From positions 719,626 to 783,625 of the forward strand of contig JAFEAQ010000011.1 of NCBI GenBank assembly GCA_018266295.1: a DNA stretch of 64,000 nt, given 5' to 3'. The notes under the pieces were generated by a model. It had not been told where the DNA came from, ran no database searches, and saw only the letters and a program-made list of their open reading frames with translations. The stretch is from Bdellovibrionales bacterium. GTDB lineage: Bacteria > Bdellovibrionota > Bdellovibrionia > Bdellovibrionales > Bdellovibrionaceae. Shown here one piece after another: positions 7,963-15,659 of this stretch; the stretch's first letter is position 1; every line of letters begins with the position of its first letter. The position numbers and the translations under genes are program-made.

Positions 7963-8687
7963 TATTGGGTGTCCATTTTCACGCGATAACCGACACCACG
8001 AATGGTTTCGATGTTATCGCTCCACGCCCCCAGCTTCTTGCGAAGACCAAAGACGTGAGTGTCGATGGTACGGCCGGTGACGTTAATGCCTTCACCTTGA
8101 ATATTTTCAATCAATTGATCACGAGTCAACACACGCCCCTGACTTTCAATCAAATTGCCAAGAAGCTTGAACTCTGACGGCGTCAGATGCAAAGGCTCGT
8201 CATTTAGCTTTACTTCGTAGGTTTTGAAATTCACGCTCAAACCCGCAAGTTGGATAAACTCTGCATCTTTCGCAGCCGGTGCATTTTGCAGACTGGAGCG
8301 ACGGAGAAGCGCCCGGACACGCGCCATAAAGACGCCCGGATCAAAAGGTTTTGTGAGGTAGTCATCGGCGCCGCCCTCAAGGCCGGTCACGATGTCTTGG
8401 GGCTCAGTCTTTGCCGTCACCATCAAAACATTCGGAGCGCCGGCAGTTTGTTTAATCTGTTGCAGGAAGTCGTGTCCACTGATTCCAGGAAGCATCCAAT
8501 CCAGGATGACAAGATGAAACTTTTGTTTTTGGATTTCGCTTTGAGCCTCTTCAGCGGAAGAGCACTCTTTGACTTTAAAGCCCTGACGGAGCAAGTGCAA
8601 AGCCATCAGTTCGCGAATTTCCTGTTCATCCTCCACCACTAAGATTGCGGCGTTGGAATCATGTGTATTTCCCACCATGTCTGACAT
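7962..8687 (-). CDS. phoB: phosphate regulon response regulator PhoB
   Basis: An OmpR/PhoB-class response regulator: receiver domain with phospho-acceptor D63 (HLVILDWMLPG) and the conserved TKPF lysine, followed by a winged-helix DNA-binding domain (HLTPSEFKLLGNLIES, VTGRTIDTHVFGLRKKL, IRGVGYRV). I place the start at the ATG at 8687, just after AGGTAAGG. The ATG at 8678 has better SD spacing (9 bases) and is an alternative; the open frame reaches 8723 but overlaps phoU further. The gene overlaps the end of phoU by 29 bp and joins phoR through TAATG. It is expected to bind the candidate Pho box at 9435-9463. Confidence 0.88.
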   Translation of the reverse strand: MSDMVGNTHDSNAAILVVEDEQEIRELMALHLLRQGFKVKECSSAEEAQSEIQKQKFHLVILDWMLPGISGHDFLQQIKQTAGAPNVLMVTAKTEPQDIVTGLEGGADDYLTKPFDPGVFMARVRALLRRSSLQNAPAAKDAEFIQLAGLSVNFKTYEVKLNDEPLHLTPSEFKLLGNLIESQGRVLTRDQLIENIQGEGINVTGRTIDTHVFGLRKKLGAWSDNIETIRGVGYRVKMDTQ

Positions 8688-9321
8688 CCTTACCTGTGAA
8701 CGCAAAAATAACATCTTCAGCAATATTGGTCGCGTGGTCCCCGAGACGTTCTAGGTTTCGGGCCACAAGAATGAGATCCAAGGACGCTTCTACATCTTGA
8801 GAAGCCGTTTTCATGTGACTGAGTTGATCTTTGAAAACTTTGTTTTTCAAACCATCGACTTCGTCATCCATCATCAAAATTTTCTTAGCCAGCTCGACAT
8901 CGCCACGAACGAAGCAATCCAAAGATTCCTTCACCATCGCACGCACGACATTCGACATGCGGCTGATATCATCAAGGTTTTGCAGAGGCTTACGGCCACA
9001 ATAGTCTTTACCGGTGTAGGCGATGTTCACGCATTGGTCGCCCATGCGCTCAAGATCGGTATTGATTTTAACGATGGAAAGAATCAAACGAAGATCCTTC
9101 GCTACAGGGCCTTGTTTTGCAAGAACCGCCAAGCAGGCATTATCGACGGCGATGTGACCTTCGTTAATTTTTTTCTCGATGTCGTGTACTTGGGCGAAAC
9201 TATCGACATTGCGAGACATCAGAGCATTCGTGGCTTCGTTCAGAGCTCTTTCAACGTGACCACCCATTACGAGAATAAGTCTCTTGAGCTCGTCCAATTG
9301 CGAATCCATTGTTCTTTCCAC
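8659..9321 (-). CDS. phoU: phosphate signalling protein PhoU
   Basis: A 220-residue helical protein with two PhoU repeats. Hallmarks are LDELKRLILVMGGHVERAL at the N-terminus, RDVDSFAQVHDIEKKINE-like metal-binding segments in each repeat (IEKKINEGH; MDDEVDGLKNKV) and the closing NLERLGDHATNIAEDV (~192-207). The start is a GTG at 9321, preceded by AGGAG at a 5-base spacing; an internal ATG at 9309 is the alternative. PhoU connects phosphate transport to PhoR activity and restrains the regulon. It heads the phoU-phoB-phoR unit, an order different from the E. coli phoBR and pst-phoU operons. Confidence 0.92.
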   Translation of the reverse strand: MERTMDSQLDELKRLILVMGGHVERALNEATNALMSRNVDSFAQVHDIEKKINEGHIAVDNACLAVLAKQGPVAKDLRLILSIVKINTDLERMGDQCVNIAYTGKDYCGRKPLQNLDDISRMSNVVRAMVKESLDCFVRGDVELAKKILMMDDEVDGLKNKVFKDQLSHMKTASQDVEASLDLILVARNLERLGDHATNIAEDVIFAFTGKDVRHGGKYT

Positions 9322-9434
9322 GCTAACTCCTGACCTTTACTTACTGAAATTGATTTTAAAAAGCAAATACACTCAGGAGCGCCCCGCATTTCATTTTCTT
9401 CAAATGGAGTGCGTCAAGCGAACCTGAGAAAACC

Positions 9435-9463
9435 CTTACAGGATTCTAACAAAATCCTAACAT
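9435..9463 (-). promoter_or_regulatory. candidate PhoB binding site (Pho box) upstream of phoU
   Basis: Read on the minus strand, three 7-base units ATGTTAG, TTGTTAG and CTGTAAG are each separated by exactly 4 bases, giving an 11-bp period. This is the spacing and TGT-first orientation of the classical Pho box (CTGTCAT-N4 repeated). It lies between the porin stop and the phoU start, about 115-140 bp upstream of phoU. A clear -10 element at the expected distance was not found. Confidence 0.5.
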
Positions 9464-9470
9464 TTTTCCT

Positions 9471-10529
9471 CTAAAAACTGACCCTTGTTGCTAAAACTAG
9501 CTGGCTTTCGTCGCGAATAGATGGCGAGAAGTCCTCGCTGTAATCCGTATACTCGTAAGCCAAGGCCCAACGGATGTCTTCGCTCGAGTCATAAGACACC
9601 CCGCCCGAGACGGATTTCAGGTTTTTATTCTTCTCTGGCTTCACCGGCGTGAGGTAATCCAAACGGACAAAGAGATCTGCTTTTTCAGTCATATCCCAAC
9701 GCCCGAACAAACTTGCGCCCTCACCATCAACCACAGTTGCATGCAGGGCCGAAACATCGACTCCTGCCGCCATGTGCCCGGCCGTCATCGCGTCCGCTGG
9801 ATCTTGAGTCGCATAATACTCTAATGCGAGCAGGCCGGCAGTGAACTCATAGCTTAGATTCACGGCCAGACGAGTTTTCTTGTTAAAACTGCTGTCGTAG
9901 TCATCATAGGCACCGTAGGTGTACGCAAGCATCGCATAAAACGGTGCCGCTTTCGTAAAACCGAAAAGCAGCTGGGCCTGTTTACGCTGACCGGTTTCAT
10001 CGCTTTGATAACCCTCGCCATTGGTGAAACTCAAAGCCCACTGCCCCAAATCATCCGGCAGCTCGCTCTGGTACATAGCTCCCAGGTCGGACCATGCCGC
10101 ATACTTGTACTTAATCATCGGTACTTGGCTCGTGACGCCCCAGAAATCGTAGTCCCATTGCTCACGCTGAAGTTCAATGTAGAAATCCGGGATCAAACCA
10201 TAACGCAACTCAGAGCGAGGTGGCAAAATGCTAGTCAAGCTGAGATAGCCTTCTTTGAGCTGCGTATCGAAACGCTTCGAAGTGCTATCGCGATATTCAG
10301 AGGTCTCAAGCTGTATGAAAATTTCGTTATTATCACGAAGCGGGGCTTCAATATCGAGGTTCAATCGTGGAATTGTAAACGCGGTCACACCTTGATCGCG
10401 GGTTGGCAATTGCTTGTATGTGAAGGCAACATCCAGCTCTCCGGAAAAACCCACGTCGGTGACAGCAAATGACTTCACACTCAGACCCGAAAAAAGAGTC
10501 AAAAAGATATAAAATTTGATTTTTTTCAT
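9471..10529 (-). CDS. putative outer-membrane porin
   Basis: A 352-residue protein with a signal peptide (MKKIKFYIFLTLFSGLSVKSFA) and a beta-barrel-like remainder: alternating strands, aromatic girdle residues, short acidic loops, and a terminal Phe (LVLATRVSF) as required for Bam-mediated assembly. The N-terminal part (FSGELDVAFTYKQL, LNLDIEAPLRDNNEIFIQLE) resembles phosphate-selective porin O/P-type proteins, but I cannot confirm selectivity. It lies upstream of phoU on the same strand and divergent from ppx with only 44 bp between start codons, so promoters for the two must be very compact or overlap. Phosphate-linked uptake is a contextual inference. Confidence 0.7.
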   Translation of the reverse strand: MKKIKFYIFLTLFSGLSVKSFAVTDVGFSGELDVAFTYKQLPTRDQGVTAFTIPRLNLDIEAPLRDNNEIFIQLETSEYRDSTSKRFDTQLKEGYLSLTSILPPRSELRYGLIPDFYIELQREQWDYDFWGVTSQVPMIKYKYAAWSDLGAMYQSELPDDLGQWALSFTNGEGYQSDETGQRKQAQLLFGFTKAAPFYAMLAYTYGAYDDYDSSFNKKTRLAVNLSYEFTAGLLALEYYATQDPADAMTAGHMAAGVDVSALHATVVDGEGASLFGRWDMTEKADLFVRLDYLTPVKPEKNKNLKSVSGGVSYDSSEDIRWALAYEYTDYSEDFSPSIRDESQLVLATRVSF

Positions 10530-10573
10530 AAACTCATGCTGACACTGTTTAAACTCTGTCGCAAGCTATTCCC

Positions 10574-11488
10574 ATGGGCGCAAAATTTTCTGCTATCGAT
10601 ATCGGTTCCAATGCCATTCGCATGATCGTCGGCGAAGTGGATAACTCCGAGATGAAAATCGTCAAAAAACTTCGCGCCCCCGTTCGTCTTGGCAAAGATG
10701 TTTTCATGAACGGCAATATCTCTGACAAAACTTTGGCCGAAGCCAAAGATGCCTTCAAAACATTTGCAAAAACCAACCGCGAATTCAAAGTCACTCGCTG
10801 CCGTGCGGTCGCGACCAGCGCTGTTCGAGAAGCGAAAAACAAAGCGAACTTTGTTAAAAGTATTTTTGCGGCGTCCAAAATTCAAATCGAAGTCATTGAT
10901 GGCGTGGAAGAAGCTCGCCTTGTTCACAATGCTATTCGTAAAGAAATTGATTTAGAAAACAAACGCATCCTGTCTGTCGATGTCGGCGGTGGCAGTGTCG
11001 AAATCACCTTCTCCGAAAATGGAATGATGAGCGCTACAGAGAGCTTCCCGATGGGAACAGTGCGCGTTTTAGATCAAATGCACCGCCGTAAACTGAATGA
11101 GAACCAAATTAATGTGATTATGGGTGAGTTCGTGGCGCCGTTGACGAACTATATGGATTCCCATATCGCGGCGGGTCCGTTGCACTTTGCCGTGGGAACC
11201 GGCGGCAACTTGGAGTGCATGGCACAACTCAAAGCTCAGATTCTGAAGAAAACTCCGACAACTTACATCACTCTGCGCGAACTCAATGAGATCGCCGAGA
11301 AATTAAAGTCTTTGAGTTATAAAGATCGTATGGAAAAATTAGAATTGCGCCCAGACAGAGCCGATGTCATCCTGCCAGCAACACTGATCGTGTTGACGGC
11401 GCTCCGTCAGGCGCACGTAGAGAAGATAGTTATTCCCAAGGTAGGCCTTCGCGATGGATTGCTTTGGTCTACTGCGGGGCTGATTTAA
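10574..11488 (+). CDS. ppx: Ppx/GppA family exopolyphosphatase-like phosphatase
   Basis: A 304-residue single-module member of the ASKHA-fold Ppx/GppA family. The phosphate-loop signatures are AIDIGSNAIRMIVGEV at the N-terminus, SVDVGGGSVEITF (~138-150) and AVGTGGNLECMAQL (~206-219). It hydrolyses terminal phosphates from polyphosphate or (p)ppGpp; the short length without the C-terminal HD-like domain of E. coli Ppx fits the Aquifex and actinobacterial type. It is near ppk1 and phoBRU, making a polyphosphate role more likely than GppA. Confidence 0.85.
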   Translation: MGAKFSAIDIGSNAIRMIVGEVDNSEMKIVKKLRAPVRLGKDVFMNGNISDKTLAEAKDAFKTFAKTNREFKVTRCRAVATSAVREAKNKANFVKSIFAASKIQIEVIDGVEEARLVHNAIRKEIDLENKRILSVDVGGGSVEITFSENGMMSATESFPMGTVRVLDQMHRRKLNENQINVIMGEFVAPLTNYMDSHIAAGPLHFAVGTGGNLECMAQLKAQILKKTPTTYITLRELNEIAEKLKSLSYKDRMEKLELRPDRADVILPATLIVLTALRQAHVEKIVIPKVGLRDGLLWSTAGLI

Positions 11489-11517
11489 GCCCCGCCACAG
11501 AAAATCACTGGCTGAAT

Positions 11518-12141
11518 CTATTTATTGAAACGATCCGAGAGGCGCTTAGCGCCATTGCAAAGCTGCGGAAGCTCACCGGCTTTTGCAGAATTCACAACGA
11601 ACTCGCCGCGCTTAGCATCGTATGTTTTGCAACTGAGGCCATTAAAATCATTCCCCATCGTCGCGCAGAGATAGAATGCCCCGTCTGCGATGTTTTTTGA
11701 TTTATACTGAATTGATTTATTCAAATAGTTGCGAAGAGTTTTAATGTCGGTCTCGTATGATGTAGAGCAACGACCATCTTCATCAACATATTTAGAATAT
11801 TTTTTCGGAGCTGGAGTCGGCACAGAGGGATCCGTGCTTTTATTAACAAGAGGATTGCAAATCTCTTGAACCGTCGTATAGGAAACGGAGAACTCTTCGC
11901 CCGTGGAAATTCTTTGCGCTTTACAAGAACGGCCATTCAAAAGGCCTTGGATCTTTTGGCAAGAAGCTGTGACGTTGTTTTCGCCATCATACTTCATAAT
12001 ACCACGTGTGATAATATTGTTATAAGCATCCAACGTCGCCTGAGTACAGGCCCCATTATCGACGCCAGCATCTTTTTCATTTTTAGCACAAGCCGAAAGA
12101 GCCAAAGCTCCCGCCACCAAAACCAACACCCCTAAACGCAT
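11518..12141 (-). CDS. cysteine-containing lipoprotein with internal duplication
   Basis: A 207-residue lipoprotein; the lipobox is LSAC (Cys18) after MRLGVLVLVAGALA. The mature part contains two similar ~65-residue units: one from CTQATLDAYNN to EICNP, the second from CSTSYETDI to QLCNGA. Each has an opening Cys, an NG.SCK motif, GEF.V and a closing CN, so four cysteines per unit could make matched disulfides. A Pro/Thr-rich linker (STDPSVPTPAPKK) joins them. I do not recognise the family. GAGGGG is only 2 bases from the ATG, an unusually short SD spacing. The stop faces the ppx stop across 29 bp. Confidence 0.7.
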   Translation of the reverse strand: MRLGVLVLVAGALALSACAKNEKDAGVDNGACTQATLDAYNNIITRGIMKYDGENNVTASCQKIQGLLNGRSCKAQRISTGEEFSVSYTTVQEICNPLVNKSTDPSVPTPAPKKYSKYVDEDGRCSTSYETDIKTLRNYLNKSIQYKSKNIADGAFYLCATMGNDFNGLSCKTYDAKRGEFVVNSAKAGELPQLCNGAKRLSDRFNK

Positions 12142-12184
12142 AACCCCTCACTTTTTAATTTGAAGGGCTCACTATAAAGGAATG

Positions 12185-12216
12185 GACTCCACACTTAAAT
12201 GGAAATGGGTGGAGTC
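12185..12216. repeat. inverted repeat upstream of RAYT remnant
   Basis: GACTCCAC (12185-12192) pairs perfectly with GTGGAGTC (12209-12216) across a 16-base loop. It lies in the otherwise empty stretch between the lipoprotein start (12141) and the transposase remnant, and could be one flank of a former REP-type element. Confidence 0.4.
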
Positions 12217-12375
12217 TGCAAACACTCCTTGATCGTCAAAAAACTCGACACCGAAGCCTGCCGAAAACCATTGTCCCCCTGGCTAAAACAGTCCCCAGCA
12301 CGAGATAAAGAACACGCGACCGAGTCCGACCAAGAGTCCAAAACTCTTCCGCCCCTTCTCCTCACGCCCGCCCGG

Positions 12376-12651
12376 AATAAGTTTTCTCTAAATTGGTCAC
12401 ATATCCATATGGTGATGTTATTCCCATCAAAGAAAGCCTATTTAGCTTTTATTAGAACGCTTACTTCTCTTCTTGTAAGTTTACTCTCAAAGCTTAAAGG
12501 AAAATCCTTAAAAGGCCTTTTTAACCTTCGCCCCTTTACCAGGATTCTTTCCTGGGGAAGGGATTTTAGAAATGTCATTCACTATCATGAACTCAATGAT
12601 ATGGAGGCTCGTGGGTTTCAAAGACCCAAGAAGAAAGCAAAGACCTCTTAG
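12376..12651 (+). pseudogene. C-terminal remnant of a REP-associated (Y1/HUH) tyrosine transposase
   Basis: The frame ending at 12651 contains SLNWSHIHMVMLFPSKKAYL, where HIH is the HUH-type metal motif of Y1 transposases, then LRPFTRILSWGRDFRNVIHYH and LNDMEARGF, the conserved tail of delta-proteobacterial and Bdellovibrio RAYT-like proteins; the Tyr in HYHELN is the likely nucleophile. Homology starts abruptly near 12376. Upstream codons in the same frame (open from 12199) do not look like the expected N-terminal half of the family, so the gene seems 5'-truncated and inactive. Hairpins flank it on both sides. Confidence 0.6.
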
Positions 12652-12718
12652 CAGAAGCCTAAGAGCTTAAAAAACATATGCAGATGTAATGGTATAACTG
12701 ACTACCAGCCATCCCTCT

Positions 12719-12783
12719 CCCTCTGATTATGGTAAACCTATAAGTTGACCTTAATCAGAGGGTGAAGAAATAAATCTCTTCAC
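12719..12783. repeat. tandem hairpins downstream of the transposase remnant
   Basis: Two perfect inverted repeats lie back to back: CCCTCTGATTA (12719-12729) with TAATCAGAGGG (12752-12762), 11-bp arms and a 22-base loop, then GTGAAGA (12762-12768) with TCTTCAC (12777-12783), 7-bp arms and an 8-base loop. They fill non-coding DNA directly downstream of the RAYT fragment, the normal place for REP-like substrates. No poly-T follows, so terminator function is unlikely. Confidence 0.5.
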
Positions 12784-12851
12784 TTGCCGAAGTGGCGTAC
12801 TTTGATTCTTATTGGGGCTTTGAAAGAAAGCTTGTACTAAATGCCGAAAGG

Positions 12852-12868
12852 CCGGCCCGGATGGCCGG
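12852..12868 (-). terminator. GC-rich hairpin downstream of sixA
   Basis: CCGGCC and GGCCGG pair around a 5-base loop about 30 bp past the sixA stop; on the minus strand it is followed by CCTTTCGGC rather than a clean T-tract. Weak terminator candidate, or a third palindrome of the RAYT-associated block. Confidence 0.3.
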
Positions 12869-12898
12869 AGGCACCCACGGCGGAGCCACCACCAAACC

Positions 12899-13405
12899 TC
12901 ACCCCACAATATGTCGCGGCTGCATCAGCCAGAGCAATTTCGCGGAGCCTGGGGTCACCGTTTTGAAGCTCTCGATTTTTAAACAGAGCATTCCGCTCTT
13001 CTTTAGTTCCAGCAATGCTTCCGTCTGGCCCGACATCAGGAAGCTTGCCAGAATGCTCAGCTGAGGTTCGTGGCCGACAATGAGGATGCGCTTATGCTCG
13101 TCCCCATGGGCCCGGAGCCAGCGCTTAAAGGCATGGGGAGGACTTGTTGGCACAAGCTCGGCAGCCTCGACGACTTTGGTTTCAATAAAGATCTGCGACA
13201 CGAGTTCGGCCGTCTGACGGGCGCGAGTAAAAGGACTTGAAACGATGAGATCAATTTCATCAATCCAATCACGCAACTTCATAGCGACCTTTTGGGTGCG
13301 TTTACGGCCCTTCATGGTTAAAGGACGCAAAGCATCTTCGGCATTCTTCTTGGCAAATTCCTCACGGTCTTCAGCGAGACCGTGGCGCATAATAATCAAT
13401 TCCAC
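12899..13405 (-). CDS. sixA: phosphohistidine phosphatase SixA (histidine phosphatase family)
   Basis: A 168-residue member of the small histidine-phosphatase branch. MELIIMRHG gives the catalytic His8 in an RHG motif; SSPFTRARQTAE (~56-67) supplies the second phosphate-binding Arg, and ILIVGHEPQLS (~107-117) the second catalytic His. The family's best known member dephosphorylates phosphohistidine in Hpt domains or PTS proteins. It begins 6 bp after the ppk1 stop on the same strand, so ppk1 and sixA form an operon, a pairing that fits handling of phosphohistidine and polyphosphate. Family confident, substrate inferred. Confidence 0.88.
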   Translation of the reverse strand: MELIIMRHGLAEDREEFAKKNAEDALRPLTMKGRKRTQKVAMKLRDWIDEIDLIVSSPFTRARQTAELVSQIFIETKVVEAAELVPTSPPHAFKRWLRAHGDEHKRILIVGHEPQLSILASFLMSGQTEALLELKKSGMLCLKIESFKTVTPGSAKLLWLMQPRHIVG

Positions 13406-13411
13406 AACACC

Positions 13412-15589
13412 TCAAGATTCTCCGCTGGAATTGCTTTCTTCAATGTTTTTCGCGCGCTGCTTGGCAAGCTGCATGAGCACTTGCTGCACGCCCGGCTCAT
13501 TTGACTTACGTTGGATATAATTGCCTTCGGATGTCATTTGCCAGCTCTGGCGTTCGTCTTTCAAAGATAGTTGCAAAATTTCCCAGATTTTCTCACGAGC
13601 ACCACGATCGATGATCGGCACCACCGCCTCGACCCGCGCATGCAGGTTGCGATACATCCAATCGGCCGAGCCAATATAAAATTCTCCGTCGATAGGATCT
13701 GCAGCACCATTTCTGAAATAGAAAATGCGCGAATGCTCTAGGAAGCGGCCGATGATCGAAGTCACCCGCAAGCGTTCGCTCATGCCCGGAACTTTCGGAC
13801 GCAAACAGCAGAAACCGCGCACGATCAAATCAATCTCAGCGCCTTTTTGCGATGCTTGATAAAGCGAAATCGCAATATCGTTTTCTTCCATATTGTTAAA
13901 CTTAGCAATGATCTGCGCCGGCTTGCCAGCCTTCGCAAGCTCGCCTTCGCGCTCAATCATGGCTTTAAAGCGCGGGAACATATTCACCGGCGCTACCAAT
14001 AATTTCTCGTAAGAGTTTTTCAATGAACGACCCGTGAGGTAATGGAAGAACTCAACGATCTCGTTGGTCAGCTCCTCGCGCGCAGTCAGTAATCCTAAGT
14101 CCGTGTAAAAACGCGACGTCGTCACGTTGTAGTTGCCGGTTCCGATGTGCGAATAGCAATGCAGTCCTTCGCTTTCTTGACGAACGACCAACGCCGTCTT
14201 CGCGTGCGTCTTCAATCCCACAACTCCGTACACCACGTGAACGCCGGCATTTTCAAGCTCCTGCGCCCAGTAGATATTTCTTTCTTCATCAAAGCGCGCT
14301 TTCAGCTCAACCAAGCAAACAACTTGCTTACCTGCTTCCGCCGCACGAATCAGGGAGCGGATAAACGGCGAATTGTCGCCGGTACGGTATAAAGTCATTT
14401 TGATCGCTAATACTTTTGGATCATCCGAAGCCAAGCGAATAAACTTCTCGACCGTCGAAGAAAAGCTTTCATACGGGTGATGCAAAATATGATCTTGAAC
14501 TTTAATCGCACCGAAGAAACCATTGGCGTCATCCACCGCAAGTGTCGGCGGCACAACCGCTGTCCACGGCTCGTATTTAAGCTTCGGCAGATTCAAAGTA
14601 TCGTAGACCATGTTCAAATCCGTGTAATCAAGCTCGCCTTTAAGTTCGTATAGGAACTCTTCAGACAGCTCGAGCTCTTCCATCAAAAACTGAATCATCC
14701 ATGGATCTGGATTTGGCCCATGCTCCAAGCGCACCACTTCGGCAAAGCGACGCTGACGGAGTTCTTCCTCGATCGTCTCGAGCAAATCTTCACTGTCTTC
14801 TTGATCGTGCTCAGAGTCCGCATTACGAGTCAGACGAAATGCCATGGCACTCGTGACTTGCATTGATGGAAACAAATCCGCGAGATTTTCGCGAATGACT
14901 TCCACGAGACTCACGAAGCGATAATTCACGCCGTCTGGATTGGCACGAATCCACTGCGGCAACACTTTCGGAATCTTCACGCGAGCAAAAAGTTTTTCAT
15001 CGCGCTCTGGATGCTTCAGTGTCACACCCAGCGAAGTTGAAAGATTTGAAATAAATGGAAACGGATGTCCTGGATCCACCGACAGCGGCGTCAACACAGG
15101 AAAGACGTTTTTATGATAATACTTCTTTACCAGCTCTTTTTCTTTAACCGCGAGGTCTTTCCACTTGATGAGATGAATTCCCTCTTCAGCCAGGGCCGGC
15201 TTGAGTTTTTTTTCAAAGCAAGTGTCTTGCTCGGCAATCATCGGCGTTACGATCTGACGGATCGCCGTCAACTGCTGCTGCGGAGTCTGCGCATCGGAAC
15301 TTTTCGGCGCAATCCCGTAAGCCACTTGCCGCTTAAGGCCCCCCACGCGTTTCATGAAAAACTCGTCCATGTTCGAAGACGAGATGCTTAAAAAGCGCAG
15401 ACGCTCCAATAAAGGATTGCGAGAATCCTCGGCCTCAGCCAATACACGACGATTAAAATGCAACCAACCGACTTCACGGTTGGTGAAGAGTTTTTCAGAT
15501 GACAATGGGTGTTCAACAACCTTGGGCTTTCGCGTACTGCGTTTTTTGCTGGTTGTTTTCTTGCTGCTGGAAGGCTTTGGCCCTATCAT
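13412..15589 (-). CDS. ppk1: polyphosphate kinase 1
   Basis: A 725-residue PPK1. After a Lys/Ser-rich N-terminal tail (~1-25) come the N domain (LFTNREVGWLHFNRRVL), NMDEFFMKRVGGLKRQV, and two PLD-like catalytic domains. His481 in HIGTGNYN is the expected autophosphorylated residue and His619 in LEHSRIFYF the second conserved His. The C-terminal FYIGSADWMYRNLHARVE is also typical. The enzyme makes inorganic polyphosphate from ATP at the inner membrane. It is cotranscribed with sixA and divergent from thiL with 70 bp between start codons. Together with ppx and phoBRU it makes this region a phosphate-reserve locus. Confidence 0.96.
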   Translation of the reverse strand: MIGPKPSSSKKTTSKKRSTRKPKVVEHPLSSEKLFTNREVGWLHFNRRVLAEAEDSRNPLLERLRFLSISSSNMDEFFMKRVGGLKRQVAYGIAPKSSDAQTPQQQLTAIRQIVTPMIAEQDTCFEKKLKPALAEEGIHLIKWKDLAVKEKELVKKYYHKNVFPVLTPLSVDPGHPFPFISNLSTSLGVTLKHPERDEKLFARVKIPKVLPQWIRANPDGVNYRFVSLVEVIRENLADLFPSMQVTSAMAFRLTRNADSEHDQEDSEDLLETIEEELRQRRFAEVVRLEHGPNPDPWMIQFLMEELELSEEFLYELKGELDYTDLNMVYDTLNLPKLKYEPWTAVVPPTLAVDDANGFFGAIKVQDHILHHPYESFSSTVEKFIRLASDDPKVLAIKMTLYRTGDNSPFIRSLIRAAEAGKQVVCLVELKARFDEERNIYWAQELENAGVHVVYGVVGLKTHAKTALVVRQESEGLHCYSHIGTGNYNVTTSRFYTDLGLLTAREELTNEIVEFFHYLTGRSLKNSYEKLLVAPVNMFPRFKAMIEREGELAKAGKPAQIIAKFNNMEENDIAISLYQASQKGAEIDLIVRGFCCLRPKVPGMSERLRVTSIIGRFLEHSRIFYFRNGAADPIDGEFYIGSADWMYRNLHARVEAVVPIIDRGAREKIWEILQLSLKDERQSWQMTSEGNYIQRKSNEPGVQQVLMQLAKQRAKNIEESNSSGES

Positions 15590-15659
15590 CGCTGGACTCC
15601 TAAAGGATTATTTTCCCATTAAACCCTCTCATTTGGCAACGGGGCCTAAGGTCAACAAG

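Noticed and set aside
12199-12375. 5' extension of the frame that ends at 12651, as a normal 150-residue gene
   Set aside because: Only the part from ~12376 resembles a known family. The upstream codons show no family match, no clear SD, and overlap a palindrome, so I treat the locus as a truncated remnant.
12640-12900. Structured non-coding RNA (tmRNA, 6S, SRP or RNase P RNA)
   Set aside because: Hairpins are present, but I find none of the conserved cores of these RNAs, and the position next to a RAYT remnant explains the palindromes better.
12792-13064. Plus-strand frame of 90 codons antisense to sixA
   Set aside because: It overlaps a confident sixA gene on the other strand and has no SD or protein-like features.
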